The notes: generated from the sequence alone by a model not told the origin. Positions 17,598 through 27,955 are shown, numbered from the stretch's first letter. The stretch: 64,000 nucleotides of DNA from Dokdonella_A sp963834755 (GCA_963834755.1 CAWICQ010000010.1:62001-126000), one strand, 5' to 3'. Numbers and translations: made by a program.

Positions 17598-17969
17598 TTG
17601 TTGAACAAGATAGCTGCGACCTTGATTTTCCTCATCTGCCTCGCAACGCCCGCCTGGGGACAGCCGGATGTCGAGCAAGAGAAGATCGCCTATCTTGTCG
17701 CATCCATTGCCAACCTCAAAGATGCAACCTTCATCCGGAACGGAGCGTCGTACGACGCCGAACATGCTGCCGAACATCTGCGTCTGAAGCTCCGCTACGC
17801 GGGCGATCGTGTCAAGACGGCTGAAGACTTCATCACCTACTGCGCGACCCGCTCGTCGATGTCCGGGACAAAGTACGAGATCAGATTCCACGACGGCCGT
17901 ACGATCGATTCCGCGACGTTCCTGCACGCGAAACTCGCCGAATACGAAAAAGCAAACGGCACGCGATGA
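17598..17969 (+). CDS. DUF5329/YfeK-like small exported protein
   Basis: A 123-residue protein with a Sec signal peptide (MLNKIAATLIFLICLATPAW, cleavage near GQ at about 22). The mature region has the pattern KIAYLVASIANLKDATFIRNG, then EHAAEHLRLKLRYAG and AEDFITYCATRSSMSG. These match the DUF5329 family that includes E. coli YfeK, a periplasmic protein of unknown function. The reading begins with TTG at 17598 preceded by GGAG at 17590-17593; an adjacent second TTG is also possible. It runs convergent with yicC, with no hairpin between the two. Family call fairly sure, function unknown. Confidence 0.8.
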   Translation: MLNKIAATLIFLICLATPAWGQPDVEQEKIAYLVASIANLKDATFIRNGASYDAEHAAEHLRLKLRYAGDRVKTAEDFITYCATRSSMSGTKYEIRFHDGRTIDSATFLHAKLAEYEKANGTR

Positions 17970-18056
17970 GAAAGTAGCGCGTGCCGATGTTCGATGCCGC
18001 GAGGAGCGCGTAAGTTGCAAGTAGCGCTTTCGCAGTCGGCTGGAGTGCGTCGAACC

Positions 18057-18922
18057 CTACTCCAGATTCTGCACCTGCTCGCGCATCTGCTCGATCAACA
18101 CCTTGAGCTCGACCGCGGCGTTCGTCGTGCGCGGATCGGCGGCTTTCGATCCCAGCGTGTTCGCCTCGCGGTTGAATTCCTGCATCAGAAAATCGAGGCG
18201 GCGCCCGACGGCTTCCTTGAGTCCGAGCGTGCGTCGCGCTTCGGCGATGTGCGCGGTGAGGCGATCGAGTTCTTCGTCGACGTCGATGCGTTGCAACTGC
18301 AACACGATCTCCTGCTCCATGCGGCCGGGTTCCATCGGCTGCTTCAGCTCGGCGAGACGCGCGTCGAAACGCGCGCGCAGTGCGGTGCGCACTTCGGGCA
18401 GGTGCCGGCGCACGTCGGCGACGATCGCTTCGATCGCATCGAGTCGCTCGCGCAGAAAACCTCCGAGGCGCGCGCCTTCGCGCTCGCGCGCGGCGACCAT
18501 CTGGCCGAGCGCCTCGTCGAGCACCGCGAGCGCCGACGTTCGCAGCGATTCCTGATCCGCTTCGCGTTCGAGAATCACGCCGGGCCAGCCGAGCAGCGAA
18601 ACGAAATCGACGTTGAGCTGCGGAAAGCGCGCGGCGAGCGACTGCGCCGTCTCGGCGAGCCGCGCGATCAGCGCATCGTCGAGCGCGATCGCCGACGCCG
18701 TCGGCGGCGGCCGTCTTGTAGCGCATGCCGAGATCGACCTTGCCGCGCGAAAGCTCGCGACGCGACGCGCTCGCGCACCTGCGGCTCCAGACTGCGCAAT
18801 TCCTCCGGCAGGCGCAGGCCGAGCTCGAGATAGCGATGGTTGACCGAGCGGATCTCGATCGAGAGCGAGCCCTGCGCGACGTCGGATTCGGCGCTGGCGA
18901 AGGCGGTCATGCTGCGGAGCAT
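18057..18922 (-). CDS. yicC: YicC family protein (putative endoribonuclease), two frame jumps
   Basis: YicC-type proteins (about 290 residues) have a DUF1732 C-terminus; E. coli YicC acts in sRNA turnover. The gene starts at 18922 with MLRSMTAFASAESDVAQGSL and continues NHRYLELGLRLPEELRSLEP. Near 18770 the frame jumps to a short LSRGKVDLGMRYKTAAAD stretch, and near 18700 to the third frame, which then runs to the stop through PQLNVDFVSLLGWPGV, GRMEQEIVLQLQRIDVDEEL and FLMQEFNREANTLGSK. These last pieces are the diagnostic YicC C-terminus. In relatives yicC lies next to gmk; here the 16.3-18.0 kb island parts them. Confidence 0.9.
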
Positions 18923-18998
18923 TGGTCTGCCCTCGTGAAGGCCTGGTCGAGTCGCAATGGTAAACTCCGCGCCCTATTCGCCGAAACCTCTTTCCTGC

Positions 18999-19727
18999 AT
19001 GAGCCTTGCGCGCCCTTCCGGCCGTGCCGCCGACCAATTGCGTCCGATCACGATCCAGCGCGGCTATACGCGCCACGCGGAAGGCTCGGTGCTGATCTCG
19101 TTCGGCGATACGCGCGTGCTGTGCACGGCCAGCGTCGAGGAAAAAGTGCCGGCGTTCCTGCGCGGCAAGGGCGAAGGCTGGGTCACCGCCGAATACGGCA
19201 TGCTGCCGCGCGCGACCGGCGAGCGCACGCAGCGCGAAGCGGCGCGCGGCGGCCAGGGCGGGCGCACGATGGAAATCCAGCGCCTGATCGGCCGCAGCCT
19301 GCGCGCGTGCATCGACCGCAGCGCGCTCGGCGAGCGCACGATCACGCTCGACTGCGACGTGCTGCAGGCCGACGGCGGCACGCGCACGGCCGCGATCACC
19401 GGCGCTTATGTCGCGCTGGTCGACGCGATGCGCTGGCTGAAAGCGCGCAACGCGCTCAAGCGCGATCCGGTCTTCGGCGCGGTCGCCGCGGTTTCGGTCG
19501 GCATCTTTCAGGGCACGCCGGTGCTCGATCTCGACTACGCCGAGGACTCGGGCTGCGACACCGACATGAACGTCGTCATGAACGACGGCGGCGGCTTCAT
19601 CGAGCTGCAGGGCACGGCCGAAGGCCACGCGTTCCGCCGCGACGAGCTCGATGCACTGCTCGGGCTCGCGACCAAAGGCGTCGCCGAACTCTGCGCGATG
19701 CAGCGCGAGGCGCTGGCCAGCGCCTGA
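18999..19727 (+). CDS. rph: Ribonuclease PH
   Basis: A phosphorolytic 3'-5' exoribonuclease that trims tRNA 3' ends. The 242-residue protein begins MSLARPSGRAADQLRPI (start at 18999; an upstream in-frame extension is not conserved). It carries GSVLISFGDTRVLCTASVEE, EYGMLPRATGERTQRE, the phosphate-binding GRTMEIQRLIGRSLRA, DCDVLQADGGTRTAAITGA and a DTDMNVVM metal-binding stretch. It is divergent from yicC with 76 bp between starts. Its TGA overlaps the ATG of rdgB (TGATG), a common coupling of these two housekeeping genes. Confidence 0.97.
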   Translation: MSLARPSGRAADQLRPITIQRGYTRHAEGSVLISFGDTRVLCTASVEEKVPAFLRGKGEGWVTAEYGMLPRATGERTQREAARGGQGGRTMEIQRLIGRSLRACIDRSALGERTITLDCDVLQADGGTRTAAITGAYVALVDAMRWLKARNALKRDPVFGAVAAVSVGIFQGTPVLDLDYAEDSGCDTDMNVVMNDGGGFIELQGTAEGHAFRRDELDALLGLATKGVAELCAMQREALASA

Positions 19728-20347
19728 TGGCCGGCTTGCAGCCTTCGTTGCGCCGCATCGTTGTCGCGAGCAGCAACCGCGGCAAGCTCGCCGAGATCCG
19801 CGAGATGCTCGCGGACACCGGCATCGAGCTGATCGCGCAGTCCGAACTCGGCATCGACGACGCCGAAGAGACCGGCACGACGTTCGTCGAGAACGCGCTG
19901 ATCAAGGCGCGCCATGCGGTCGCGCGCGTCGCGGCTTGCCGGCGCTCGGCGACGATTCCGGCATCTGCGTCGATGCGCTCGGCGGCGCGCCGGGCCTTCA
20001 TTCGGCCCGCTACGCCGGCGGGCACGGCGATGCGGCGGCGAACATCGCCAAGCTGCTCGGCGCGCTCGAAGGCTTCGACGATGCGCAGCGCGGCGCGCAT
20101 TTCCATTGCACGATCGTGTTGCTGCGCGCCGCCGACGATCCCGCGCCGCTGATCGCCGAAGGCCGCTGGTACGGACGCATCCTCGCACGCGCCGCGCGGC
20201 GACAACGGGCTTCGGCTACGACCCGGTGTTCTTCGATCCCGATGCTTGAGCCAGGGCGCCGGCGAGCTCGACGCGGCGCTCAAGAATCGCATCAGCCATC
20301 GCGGCCAGGCGCTGGCGCGCCTGCGCGAGCTGCTGGCTTTGCTCTGA
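19727..20347 (+). CDS. rdgB: RdgB/HAM1 non-canonical purine NTP pyrophosphatase (frame jumps)
   Basis: Hydrolyses ITP, dITP and XTP to keep deaminated purines out of nucleic acids. The N-terminus IVVASSNRGKLAEIREMLAD and EETGTTFVENALIKARHA are in the first frame. Near 19935 the frame changes, giving GLPALGDDSGICVDALGG and PGLHSARYAGGHGDAAANI. Near 20195 it changes again to GDNGFGYDPVFFDPD, and finally to a stretch ending in RISHRGQALARLRELLALL. All HAM1 motifs, including the DDSG metal site and SHRGQAL, can be recovered. The total length is divisible by three (about 206 residues), so the jumps cancel out. Confidence 0.91.
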
Positions 20348-20404
20348 TCCGACGCGGACCACTCCTGCCAGCGTGCGCGGTCGCGCGCGCCTAGAATCGA
20401 CATC

Positions 20405-21581
20405 ATGGCTCTGACCGCTCCGCCGCTCTCGCTTTACGTCCACATTCCGTGGTGCGTGAAGAAATGTCCGTATTGCGATTTCAATTCGCACGCGCGCGAA
20501 GGCGCGTTGCCGATCGACGCGTACATCGAGGCGCTGCATGGCCGATCTCGATGCGCGACCTGCGCCGCTTTGGCGATGCGCTCGCGGCGCGCGAGATCGT
20601 CAGCGTTTTCTTCGGCGGCGGCACGCCGAGCCTTTTCGCGCCGGATGACGATCGCACGCATCATCGACGGCGTCGCGCAGCGGCTCGCGCTCCGCGACGC
20701 GCTCGAGATCACGATGGAAACGAATCCGGGCACGGTCGAGCACGGCCGCTTCGACGAATACCTGCGCGCCGGCGTCACGCGCATCAGCTTCGGCGTGCAG
20801 AGTTTCGACGACGACAAGCTGCGGCGTCTCGGCCGCATCCATTCGGCCGGCCGAGGCGGAGCGTGCGATCAAGTCGGCGCAGGATGCCGGCTTCGACAAC
20901 ATCAACCTCGATCTCATGTACGCGTTGCCGGAGCAGACGCTCGACGGCGCGCTCGTCGGACATGGAACGCGCGGTCGACATTCGAGCCCGCGCATATTTC
21001 GCACTACCAGCTGACGCTCGAGCCGAACACGCTGTTCGCCGCGAAACCGCCGCCGCTGCCGGACATGGACGCCGCGTGGGACATGCAGGAGGCGTGTCAG
21101 CGAACGCTCGCCGCGGCCGGCTACGCGCAATACGAAGTGTCGGCGTACGCGCGCGACGGCCGGCGCTGCGCGCATAACCTCAATTACTGGGCGTTCGGCG
21201 ACTACCTCGGCATCGGCGCCGGCGCGCACGGCAAGATCACCGATGCGGCGACAGAGCCGCGTCATGCGCAGCGCGAAGGTCAAGCTGCCGCGCAGCTATC
21301 TCGAACGCGCTGCGCGTGCCGAAGCGTTCGGCACGTTCGATGCGGTCGCGACGACGCAGCTGCCGTTCGAGTTCATGTTGAATGCGCTGCGCCTCAACGA
21401 AGGCGTGACGATCGACGCGTTCGAGCGCGGCACCGGCCTCTGCGCGAAGCGACATCGCCAGGCCCGCTCGCGATGCGCGCGAGCGCGAGCTGGCTCGAAG
21501 CGGACGACAGCGCGATTGCGCCCGACCGAAACGGGCCGCCGCTTTCTCAACGACCTGATCGCGCTGTTCCTTCCGGAGTGA
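20405..21581 (+). CDS. hemW: HemW-type radical SAM protein (multiple frame jumps)
   Basis: HemW resembles oxygen-independent coproporphyrinogen oxidase but acts as a haem chaperone. The gene starts at 20405 with LSLYVHIPWCVKKCPYCDFN, which holds the radical SAM CxxxCxxC cluster motif. Later recognisable parts are EIVSVFFGGGTPSLF, ITMETNPGTVEH, TRISFGVQSFDDDKLRRLGR, FDNINLDLMYALPEQT, the segment YEVSAYARDGRRCAHNLNYW, and the terminal RRFLNDLIALFLPE. They fall in three frames, with breaks near 20538, 20650, 20850, 20960, 21250 and 21450. The reconstructed length of about 390 residues is normal. The following CPXCG gene begins 7 bp after the stop. Confidence 0.9.
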
Positions 21582-21587
21582 ACGGCG

Positions 21588-21776
21588 ATGCTCGAGCAGA
21601 TCACGATCGATTGTCCGTATTGCGGCGAAAGCTTCTCCACGCAGATCGACCTCTCTGCGGGATCGCAGCAATACGTCGAGGATTGCGCCGTCTGCTGCCG
21701 CCCGATCGAGATCGCCATCGAAGTCGGCGACGACGGCGAGCTCGTCGCGGTGCGCACCGGCACCGACAGCGATTGA
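21588..21776 (+). CDS. CPXCG motif-containing cysteine-rich protein
   Basis: A 62-residue protein with two cysteine pairs: CPYCGES near the N-terminus and CAVCCRPIEI about 25 residues later, a small zinc-ribbon arrangement. The CPXCG family (formerly DUF2541-like small proteins) is widespread in proteobacteria without known function. It starts 7 bp after hemW, so it is presumably translated from the same mRNA. The acidic C-terminus (VGDDGELVAVRTGTDSD) is typical. Frame intact. Confidence 0.87.
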   Translation: MLEQITIDCPYCGESFSTQIDLSAGSQQYVEDCAVCCRPIEIAIEVGDDGELVAVRTGTDSD

Positions 21777-21835
21777 GCGCGTCCGGATCGACGCGCTTGC
21801 CGCGCACGGCCGCCCACCCCTACACTCCGCGCCGC

Positions 21836-22046
21836 CACAGGTGCCCTGCGCCGCCATTCGGCGGATCGGGTGAAACGGGAAGCCGGTGACGAGAATGCTT
21901 CGACTTCTCAATTCCGGCGCTGCCCCCGCAACGGTGAGCAGGCAAAACCGGATCTCTACGCCACTGCACGACGCGGGAAGGCGATCCGGCCGATCACGGA
22001 TTGTCTTCACTCGCGCATCCCTGCAAGCCCGGAGACCGGCCTGTGG
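21836..22046 (+). ncRNA. Cobalamin (adenosylcobalamin-type) riboswitch
   Basis: The leader has the conserved blocks in order: GGGTGAAACGGGAAGCCGGTG at about 21868, then GCTGCCCCCGCAACGGTGA near 21921, then CCACTG near 21961 followed by CGGGAAGGCG, and finally GCAAGCCCGGAGACCGGCCTG (B12 box region) near 22024. This is the normal order and spacing for the class. It lies upstream of a BtuB-type receptor on the same strand. Cobalamin binding would be expected to lower expression. About 180 nt separate it from the btuB start and should contain the expression platform. Confidence 0.95.
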
Positions 22047-22227
22047 TTTCGCTGTCAATGCCGTGCTGCGCATCGCGCCGAAGACGTGATCGATGCGCAT
22101 GCCGGCGCAATGGCTCCAGGCGCTGCGGCGGGCAGCGGGCGGGCACGAGGCGTCCGCCGCACCTCTGCCGTTCGCGATCTCCGACGCCATCGTCTGGCTT
22201 ACGCGGGTGTGCGATCGGAGGTCCTCC

Positions 22228-24067
22228 ATGTTGCGTTCGATCTCTCGTGTTTCTCTGTCGCCGTCGCTTCGACGGCGCTGTCGGCGCGCGCCGATGAGAT
22301 CGCAAACGCAGCCGACCGTCCAGGTGACCGCTTCGCGCGTCGCCGAAACCGTCGATGCGACGCTGGCCGACGTCAGCGTGATCACGCGCGCCGACATCGA
22401 CGCGAGCGGCGCGCGCGATGTGCTCGACTTGCTGCGCCTCCAGGCCGGCGTCGATCTCTACCGCACCGGCGGTGCCGGGCCAGCAGACCTCGTTGTTCCT
22501 GCGCGGCACCAACAGCAATCACGTGCTCGTGCTGATCGACGGCGTGCGCGCGTCGTCGGACGAACACCGGCGCGTTCGCATTCGAATGGCTGCCGCTCGA
22601 CGCGGTCGAGCGCATCGAGATCGTGCGCGGACCGCGCGCGAGCTACTGGGGCTCCGACGCGATCGGCGGCGTGATCCAGATCTTCACGCGCAAGCTCGAC
22701 GGTCCGCGCGTCGCGCTCGGCTACGGCACCTATCGCGACGCGGACGGCAGCGCCGGCATCGGTCACTGGAACGGCGTCGACGGCTACAGCGTGCAGGTCG
22801 GCGCGCGCCACGTCGGCGGTTTTTCGGCGACGAATCCGGGCATCTGCAACGGGCCGAACGATCCCTATTGCACGTACAACCCGGACGACGACGGATTTCG
22901 CAACACGAACCTCGCGCGCGCGTGCGGCGCACACGCTCGGCAACCAGTTGCTGTCCGCTGCGCTGTATCGCAGCCAGGGCGATGTCGCGTTCGATCAAGG
23001 CAGCTCGAACGTGATCGAGCAGGACGCGGGCGTCAATCTCGAAGGCGATCTCGGCTCGAACTGGAGCCATCGCCTTTCGATCGGCAATGCGCGCGAGGAT
23101 CTGAATACGCCGACGTTCTACACGCTGTATCTCACGCGCCGCGACAGCCTGCTCTGGCAGAACGATTTCAAGCTGAGCGACACGCAGCGGCTGATCGCGG
23201 GCATCGACCTGATCCACGAACGCGGCGAGACGCGTGATACGTTCGCCGGCGTGCCTTTGTACGACGACAGCCGCGACGACCGCGCGATCTTCGCCGGCTG
23301 GCAAGCCGGCTTCGGCGCGTTCGACAGCGAGCTCTCGCTTCGTCACGACGACAACAGCGAATTCGGCGGTGCGACGACCGGATCGGCTGCACTCGGCTGG
23401 CGAGCCGGCGATTTCGCGCGCATCTACGCAAGCTACGGCGAGGGTTTTCGCAGCCCGACACTCAACGAGCAGTTCTCGCCCGGCTACGGCGGCCAATTCG
23501 CCGGCAATCCCGCGCTTGATCCGGAACACTCGCACAGCACGGAGCTCGGCATCGAGTTGACGCCGGCCAGCGGACAACGCTGGCATGCGAATCTCTATTC
23601 GACGCGCGTGCGTGACCTCATCAGTTTCACCGGCCCCGATTTCCGCGCGGAAAATCTCGCGCGCACCAGCATCGACGGCGCCGAGCTTGCATACGATCTC
23701 GAAGCCGGTCCGTGGCTGCTGGCACGCGGCCTACACCTTCGACGACGCGCGCGATGCGACGACCGACCAGCAACTCCTGCGCCGTCCGAAGAACAAGTTC
23801 ACTGCGGTCGTGGACCGCCGATTCGGCGAGCACCTGCGCGCCGGCGCGGAAGTCATGAGCGCCGATCGCGCCGCCGACATCGCGGGATCCGTGCTGCCGG
23901 GCTACGCGATCCTCAATCTGCGCGCGACGTACGCGCTCAACTACGACTGGAGTTTTACGGGCCGCCTCGAGAATCTTTTCGACCGCGACTATGCGCTCGT
24001 GCGCGGTTACAACACGCCGGGGCGTTCGGCCTTCCTCGAAGTCGTCTGGCAGCCCGGCGCGCACTGA
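22228..24067 (+). CDS. btuB: TonB-dependent vitamin B12 receptor BtuB (multiple frame jumps)
   Basis: An outer-membrane beta-barrel that imports cobalamin using TonB. The start at 22228 (MLRSISRVSL) follows GGAGG at 22217-22221. Reassembling frames gives a signal peptide ending SARAD, a TonB-box-like TQPTVQVTASR, and the plug: TLADVSVITRADIDASGARD, QQTSLFLRGTNSNHVLVLID, IEIVRGPRASYWGSDAIGG. The barrel follows, with YASYGEGFRSPTLNEQFSPG, and the last strand is RSAFLEVVWQPGAH. Breaks lie near 22265, 22310, 22485, 22560, 22925 and 23725. The reconstructed size is about 610 residues. The riboswitch upstream supports B12 as the substrate. Confidence 0.92.
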
Positions 24068-24080
24068 GAACGTCCGAATG

Positions 24081-24111
24081 CGACACGCGCCGGCCCGACC
24101 GGCGCGTGTCG
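24081..24111. terminator. Perfect GC-rich hairpin after btuB
   Basis: CGACACGCGCCGG pairs perfectly with CCGGCGCGTGTCG around a 5-nt loop, 13 bp after the btuB stop. There is no clear T-run behind it, so termination is plausible but not classical. The rest of the 304-bp gap before the DUF1631 gene shows no other feature. Confidence 0.6.
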
Positions 24112-24371
24112 GCCGCAAAATACCGGCGTTTCACCGCGGCGACGTCGATTCGGCAGCGGTATGAAAATCGCATGGATACGCGGACGGCGCGGCGGCTTGG
24201 CTGCTGTTCGCGACCCTATGGACGTGCCAGAATGGCCCCGCACCTGCTTTTTCGCGGCTGGCCGCGTTGGCGGGGAAGAAGGGGGAGGCCGACGAACTCG
24301 AGCGCGCGACCGGCATGCGCGCCGACGCGGATCGCTTTTTTGCAGCTTTGGGGGAGGCCGGCGCAGGCGTC

Positions 24372-26742
24372 ATGAGTCAGCGGTCCGCAGCGGCAGGTGC
24401 TCGCAGTGGAGAGGAGGTCATGAAGTCGCTCAAACAGCGACAGGACCTCCCTTCGCGCGTGCGCTCGCTTCTCGAAGGCCTGCTCGAACGCGCCGCGAAC
24501 CAGTTCGAACACGCGATCTCGCGCACGCTGGATGAGTTCGAGCAGGAGCTCTTCAAGCTCGCCGAACGTTCCCGCAGCAACGACCAGCAACACGCACGCT
24601 TCGAAGCGTTGCGCGAAATCAAGCGCGGCCGCGCCGATATTGCGCCGCGCTTCCTGCTGCACATCGAATCGACGCTCGCACATATCAATGCGACGGCCGG
24701 AAAACCCTCGGACGCCAAACGCGCGTCTGCGCAGAACGCCACGCTGGAGCTGATCGATTCCGAAGTGCTCGAGGAAGATCTCGCGCTGCAGGAAATCGTC
24801 AGCAAATCAGAGATTCGGCACAGCCAGGCGCTATACGCACTGTCGCATCGCTTCGGCGTGCTCGCCGGGAGTCCCGCATGGGATCCCGAAGTCGTTCCGC
24901 TCGGCCCGGCGCAGCTTGCGCGCGCGCTGCGACATGCCACGCATTGTCTCGATCTCGGCGTCGAATATCGCGTGCTGTCCTATCGACTCTTCGATCGTGT
25001 GGCGATGCTGCCGATCGGCGAGTTCTACGACGTCGTCAACGGCTACCTCGCCAAGCAACGCATCCTTGCTCATCTTCAATCGCCGAATGTGCGTGCGCAC
25101 GGCACGCCGGCCGGCGCAGCCGCCGCCGCGGACGCACCGACCGACGATGCCGCGAAGGCCGCCGAAGAAGCAGCGGCGTCTGCATCGGCGGCGGCAAGGC
25201 AACCGCCTCCCTCTGCGCAGCCCGACGCGGGACAGTTCGATTCCGAGCTTTTCAGCACGCTGCGCATGCTGCTGTCCGGTCGCCGCCACGCGGCGGGCGG
25301 CAGCGTGCCGTTTGCGGAAAACGGATACCTCGTCACTCGCGACGATCTGCAATCGGTGCTCGGCTCGCTGCAGACGAAACCGGATTCCGGGCTGCCGCGC
25401 GGCGGTAAGCCGCGCGATGCGGCGGCGCTGCGTCACGACATGCTGATGCAGCTCAAGCAGATGAGCCCGCAGGGCCGCGCCGCGGTACTCGCCGAAGAGG
25501 ATTCCGACACCGTCGATCTCGTCGGCATGCTGTTCGACTACATCAACAAGAGCGTGAAGGTCGAAAGCAGCGCGCAGTCGCTGCTGACGCGGTTGCAAGT
25601 GCCGGTGCTGCGTGTCGCGCTCAGCGACAAGACCTTCTTCACGCAGCGCGAGCATCCGGCGCGGATGTTGCTCAACACGATCGCCGAAACCGGCTCGCGC
25701 TGGATGGACGACGAGGACGCCGATCCGAGCCTCGCCGAGAAAATGCAGGTCGTCGTCGACAAGGTGAGCTCCGAGTTCAACGGCGACGTCACCTTGTTCC
25801 GCTCGCTGCTGACCGATCTCGGCTCACACATGCAATTGCTCGCCAAGCGCGCGGAAGTGGCCGAGCGGCGGCACGTCGATGCGGCCAAGGGGCGCGAAAA
25901 GCTCGACATGGCGCGCGACACCGCGCGCACTGCGATCGAGCGGCTGCTCAAGCGCGGCAATCCGACGCCGCTGGTGCGCGCCCTGCTCGAACAGGCATGG
26001 ACCGATGCGCTGGCGCTGACCATCCTGCGCCAGGGCGAGGATTCGAGCGCATTCCATCGGCGCCTGGCCGTCGCCGATCAGCTGCTGCGGCGCGAGCCGA
26101 CGGCGGATACGCCGGCCGATCGCATGCTGCAGCAGGAGCTCGACGTCGGTCTCGAGCCAGGTCGGTCTGCACACCGACGATGTGCGCGCCGTGCTCGGCC
26201 GCCTGTTCCCGGCCGGCAAGGTTGCTGCCAACGATGCCGACAAGGGCAAGGCCGCGAACGATGCGGTCAAAGGTCCAGCGGCCAACGATGCGGCAGCCCA
26301 TCGCCGACGACGCTCCGAGCGCGACCGCGCTCGCGATGAAGCTGAAATCGCGCGCGCGGCTCGGCGGCGAGCAAGCCGAACCCGTCGAAACCCGCGGTGC
26401 GCACGACGCGCCAACCTGACACCGGAAGAAGCGCAGATTCTGGAACGCATCCGCTCGTTGCCGTTCGGCACCTGGTTCGAGTTCACGACCAACCAGCAGG
26501 GCGCGACCGTGCGGCGCAAGCTGGCCTGGTTTTCGACGCTCACCGGTCGTTGCCTCTTCGTCAATCAGCGCGGCGCGCGCACCGACGAGAAAACACTCGA
26601 GCAGCTCGCGCGCGACATCGCACGCAAGCAGGCAAAAATCTGGACCGAGCAGCAGGAATCCCTGATCGATCGCGCGTGGAAGGCGATCGTCGGCACGCTG
26701 AAGCAGTTCAGCGGCGGCGAAACGCAGGGAGCGCCGGCGTGA
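24372..26742 (+). CDS. DUF1631 family protein (frame jumps near the C-terminus)
   Basis: A large soluble protein, about 790 residues after reconstruction, of the DUF1631 family (sometimes misnamed thymidine phosphorylase). The first 590 or so residues are in one frame: SVRSLL-like helical N-terminus, FEHAISRTLDEFEQELFKLAE, an Ala/Pro linker (about 235-275), and VDLVGMLFDYINKSVKVES. After about 26155 the frame changes twice, through a second Ala/Lys-rich linker, and the last domain reads SLPFGTWFEFTTNQQGATVRRKLAWFSTLTGRCLFVNQRG. That last part resembles a PilZ-like beta barrel, as is known for the C-terminus of this family. I chose ATG 24372; ATG 24420 is an alternative. A free-standing PilZ gene follows, pointing to cyclic-di-GMP signalling. 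Confidence 0.83.
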
Positions 26743-26746
26743 AGGA

Positions 26747-26850
26747 AAAGACGGGATTCGGGATTCGGGATTCGGAAGACGTCGGAGCGGACCAGAACGA
26801 GGCCCGTCTCGTCGTATCCCGAATCCCGTCATCCCGAATCCCGTCTTTGG
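26747..26850. repeat. Palindromic GGGATTCGGGATTCG repeat, second copy
   Basis: Left arm about 26747-26776 and inverted right arm 26816-26850, each made of GGGATTCGGGAT units. It fills the space between the DUF1631 gene and the PilZ gene, so both genes may still share one transcript with a large hairpin in it. Confidence 0.85.
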
Positions 26851-26866
26851 CACCGGGAGCGACGCC

Positions 26867-27211
26867 GTGATCGAACATCGCCGCTCACCGCGCAAACCGC
26901 CCGGCGTCATCATCCAGGTCACCAATACGCTGACCGGCGATGTCGTCGGCCGTCTTGGCAATATCTCCGCCGAGGGCATGATGCTGGTCGCGAACCGACC
27001 GGTCGTCGACGACGCGCTCTATCAACTCCTGTTCCATCTGCCCGACGAACACGGGCGATTGCATCCGATCGAAGTCGGCGTGCACGAGCAATGGAGCGAG
27101 GAAGCGAACGTGCCTGGCCAGCACTGGGTCGGTTTCCGCTTCATCGATATCGCGCCCGCGGATGCCGCGGTTCTGCGCGATTGGCTCAACGGATCCGAAC
27201 GGCTCGACTGA
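26867..27211 (+). CDS. PilZ domain protein
   Basis: A 114-residue single-domain PilZ protein. The cyclic-di-GMP signature is complete: EHRRSPRK at residues 3-10 (RxxxR) and NISAEGM at about 34 (D/N-x-S-x-x-G). The rest is a short beta barrel with PIEVGVHEQW and HWVGFRFIDI, and a C-terminal helix. The GTG at 26867 is the only start that keeps the RxxxR box near the N-terminus. It follows the DUF1631 gene, whose C-terminus looks PilZ-like. The partner protein or pilus system is not encoded nearby. Confidence 0.92.
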   Translation: MIEHRRSPRKPPGVIIQVTNTLTGDVVGRLGNISAEGMMLVANRPVVDDALYQLLFHLPDEHGRLHPIEVGVHEQWSEEANVPGQHWVGFRFIDIAPADAAVLRDWLNGSERLD

Positions 27212-27266
27212 GCCCGCCCAAGACGGCGCCAAAGCCGGCGCGCGCGAGAATCCGAGAAAATCCCGA

Positions 27267-27913
27267 TCAGTTGCGTCGCGGCGCGCAAGCGCGCAGGAAG
27301 AGATCCACCGTCGCTTGAACGTGATCGTCTATGTCCTGCGACGCTGATCGATTGCGTGCAGCCACACAGAAGCCGCGCGTGCATCTCGCCCTTGAGCAAC
27401 GAAAAGAACTGCGACGCGGCGCGCGGGATGTCGGGTATTTCGAGCTGCCCCGCTTCGACTTCCTTCTCGCAGGAACTGCTCGAAACTCTGGCGCATGCGC
27501 AGCGGGCCCGCTTCCCAGAACAGCTGCGCGAGCTTGGGCGATGCGCTGCCGCTCGCGGTCAGGAGGCGATGCAGCGAGATCGCTTCGGGGCTGGTGACGA
27601 GACCGAGGAACGCGCGCGCGATCGCTTCGAGTTGCCCGCGCACCGGGCCGGTCGTATCGACGTCGAACAGGGCGTCTGGCACCTGATCCTGGCAACGCGC
27701 ACGGATCGCCGCGACGAACAGCGTTTCCTTGTCCGTGAAGTGGCTGTAGACGGTGAGCTTGGAGACGCCGGCTTCCGCGGCGATCGCGTCCATGCTGGTG
27801 CCTTCGAATCCCAACAGCGGAAAGAGGCGTTTGGCCGCGGCGAGGATGGCCGCGCGTTTTTCAAGGTCTTTCGGACGACCCGGACCACATGACTTGGCGA
27901 CAGCTAACGTCAT
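27267..27913 (-). CDS. TetR/AcrR family transcriptional regulator, AefR-like (frame jumps)
   Basis: A DNA-binding repressor of about 215 residues. The N-terminal helix-turn-helix reads RAAILAAAKRLFPLLGFEGT and SMDAIAAEAGVSKLTVYSHF, a textbook TetR domain (about residues 18-65). The ligand-binding part contains PEAISLHRLLTASG and FLRE, then continues in other frames (EAGQLEIPDIPRAASQFFSL, then GEMHARLLCGCTQSI, then DIDDHVQATVDLFLRACAPR). This is the AefR-like C-terminal pattern. Breaks lie near 27470 and 27340. A palindrome centred at 27963 lies 43 bp upstream of the start, so autoregulation is likely. AefR-type members often control efflux or quorum-sensing genes; the only efflux-type gene nearby is tolC at 29.6 kb. 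Confidence 0.88.
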
Positions 27914-27955
27914 TTTGCACTTCTGGAGCTGGACTCCGGCTGAGGTTTTATATAC

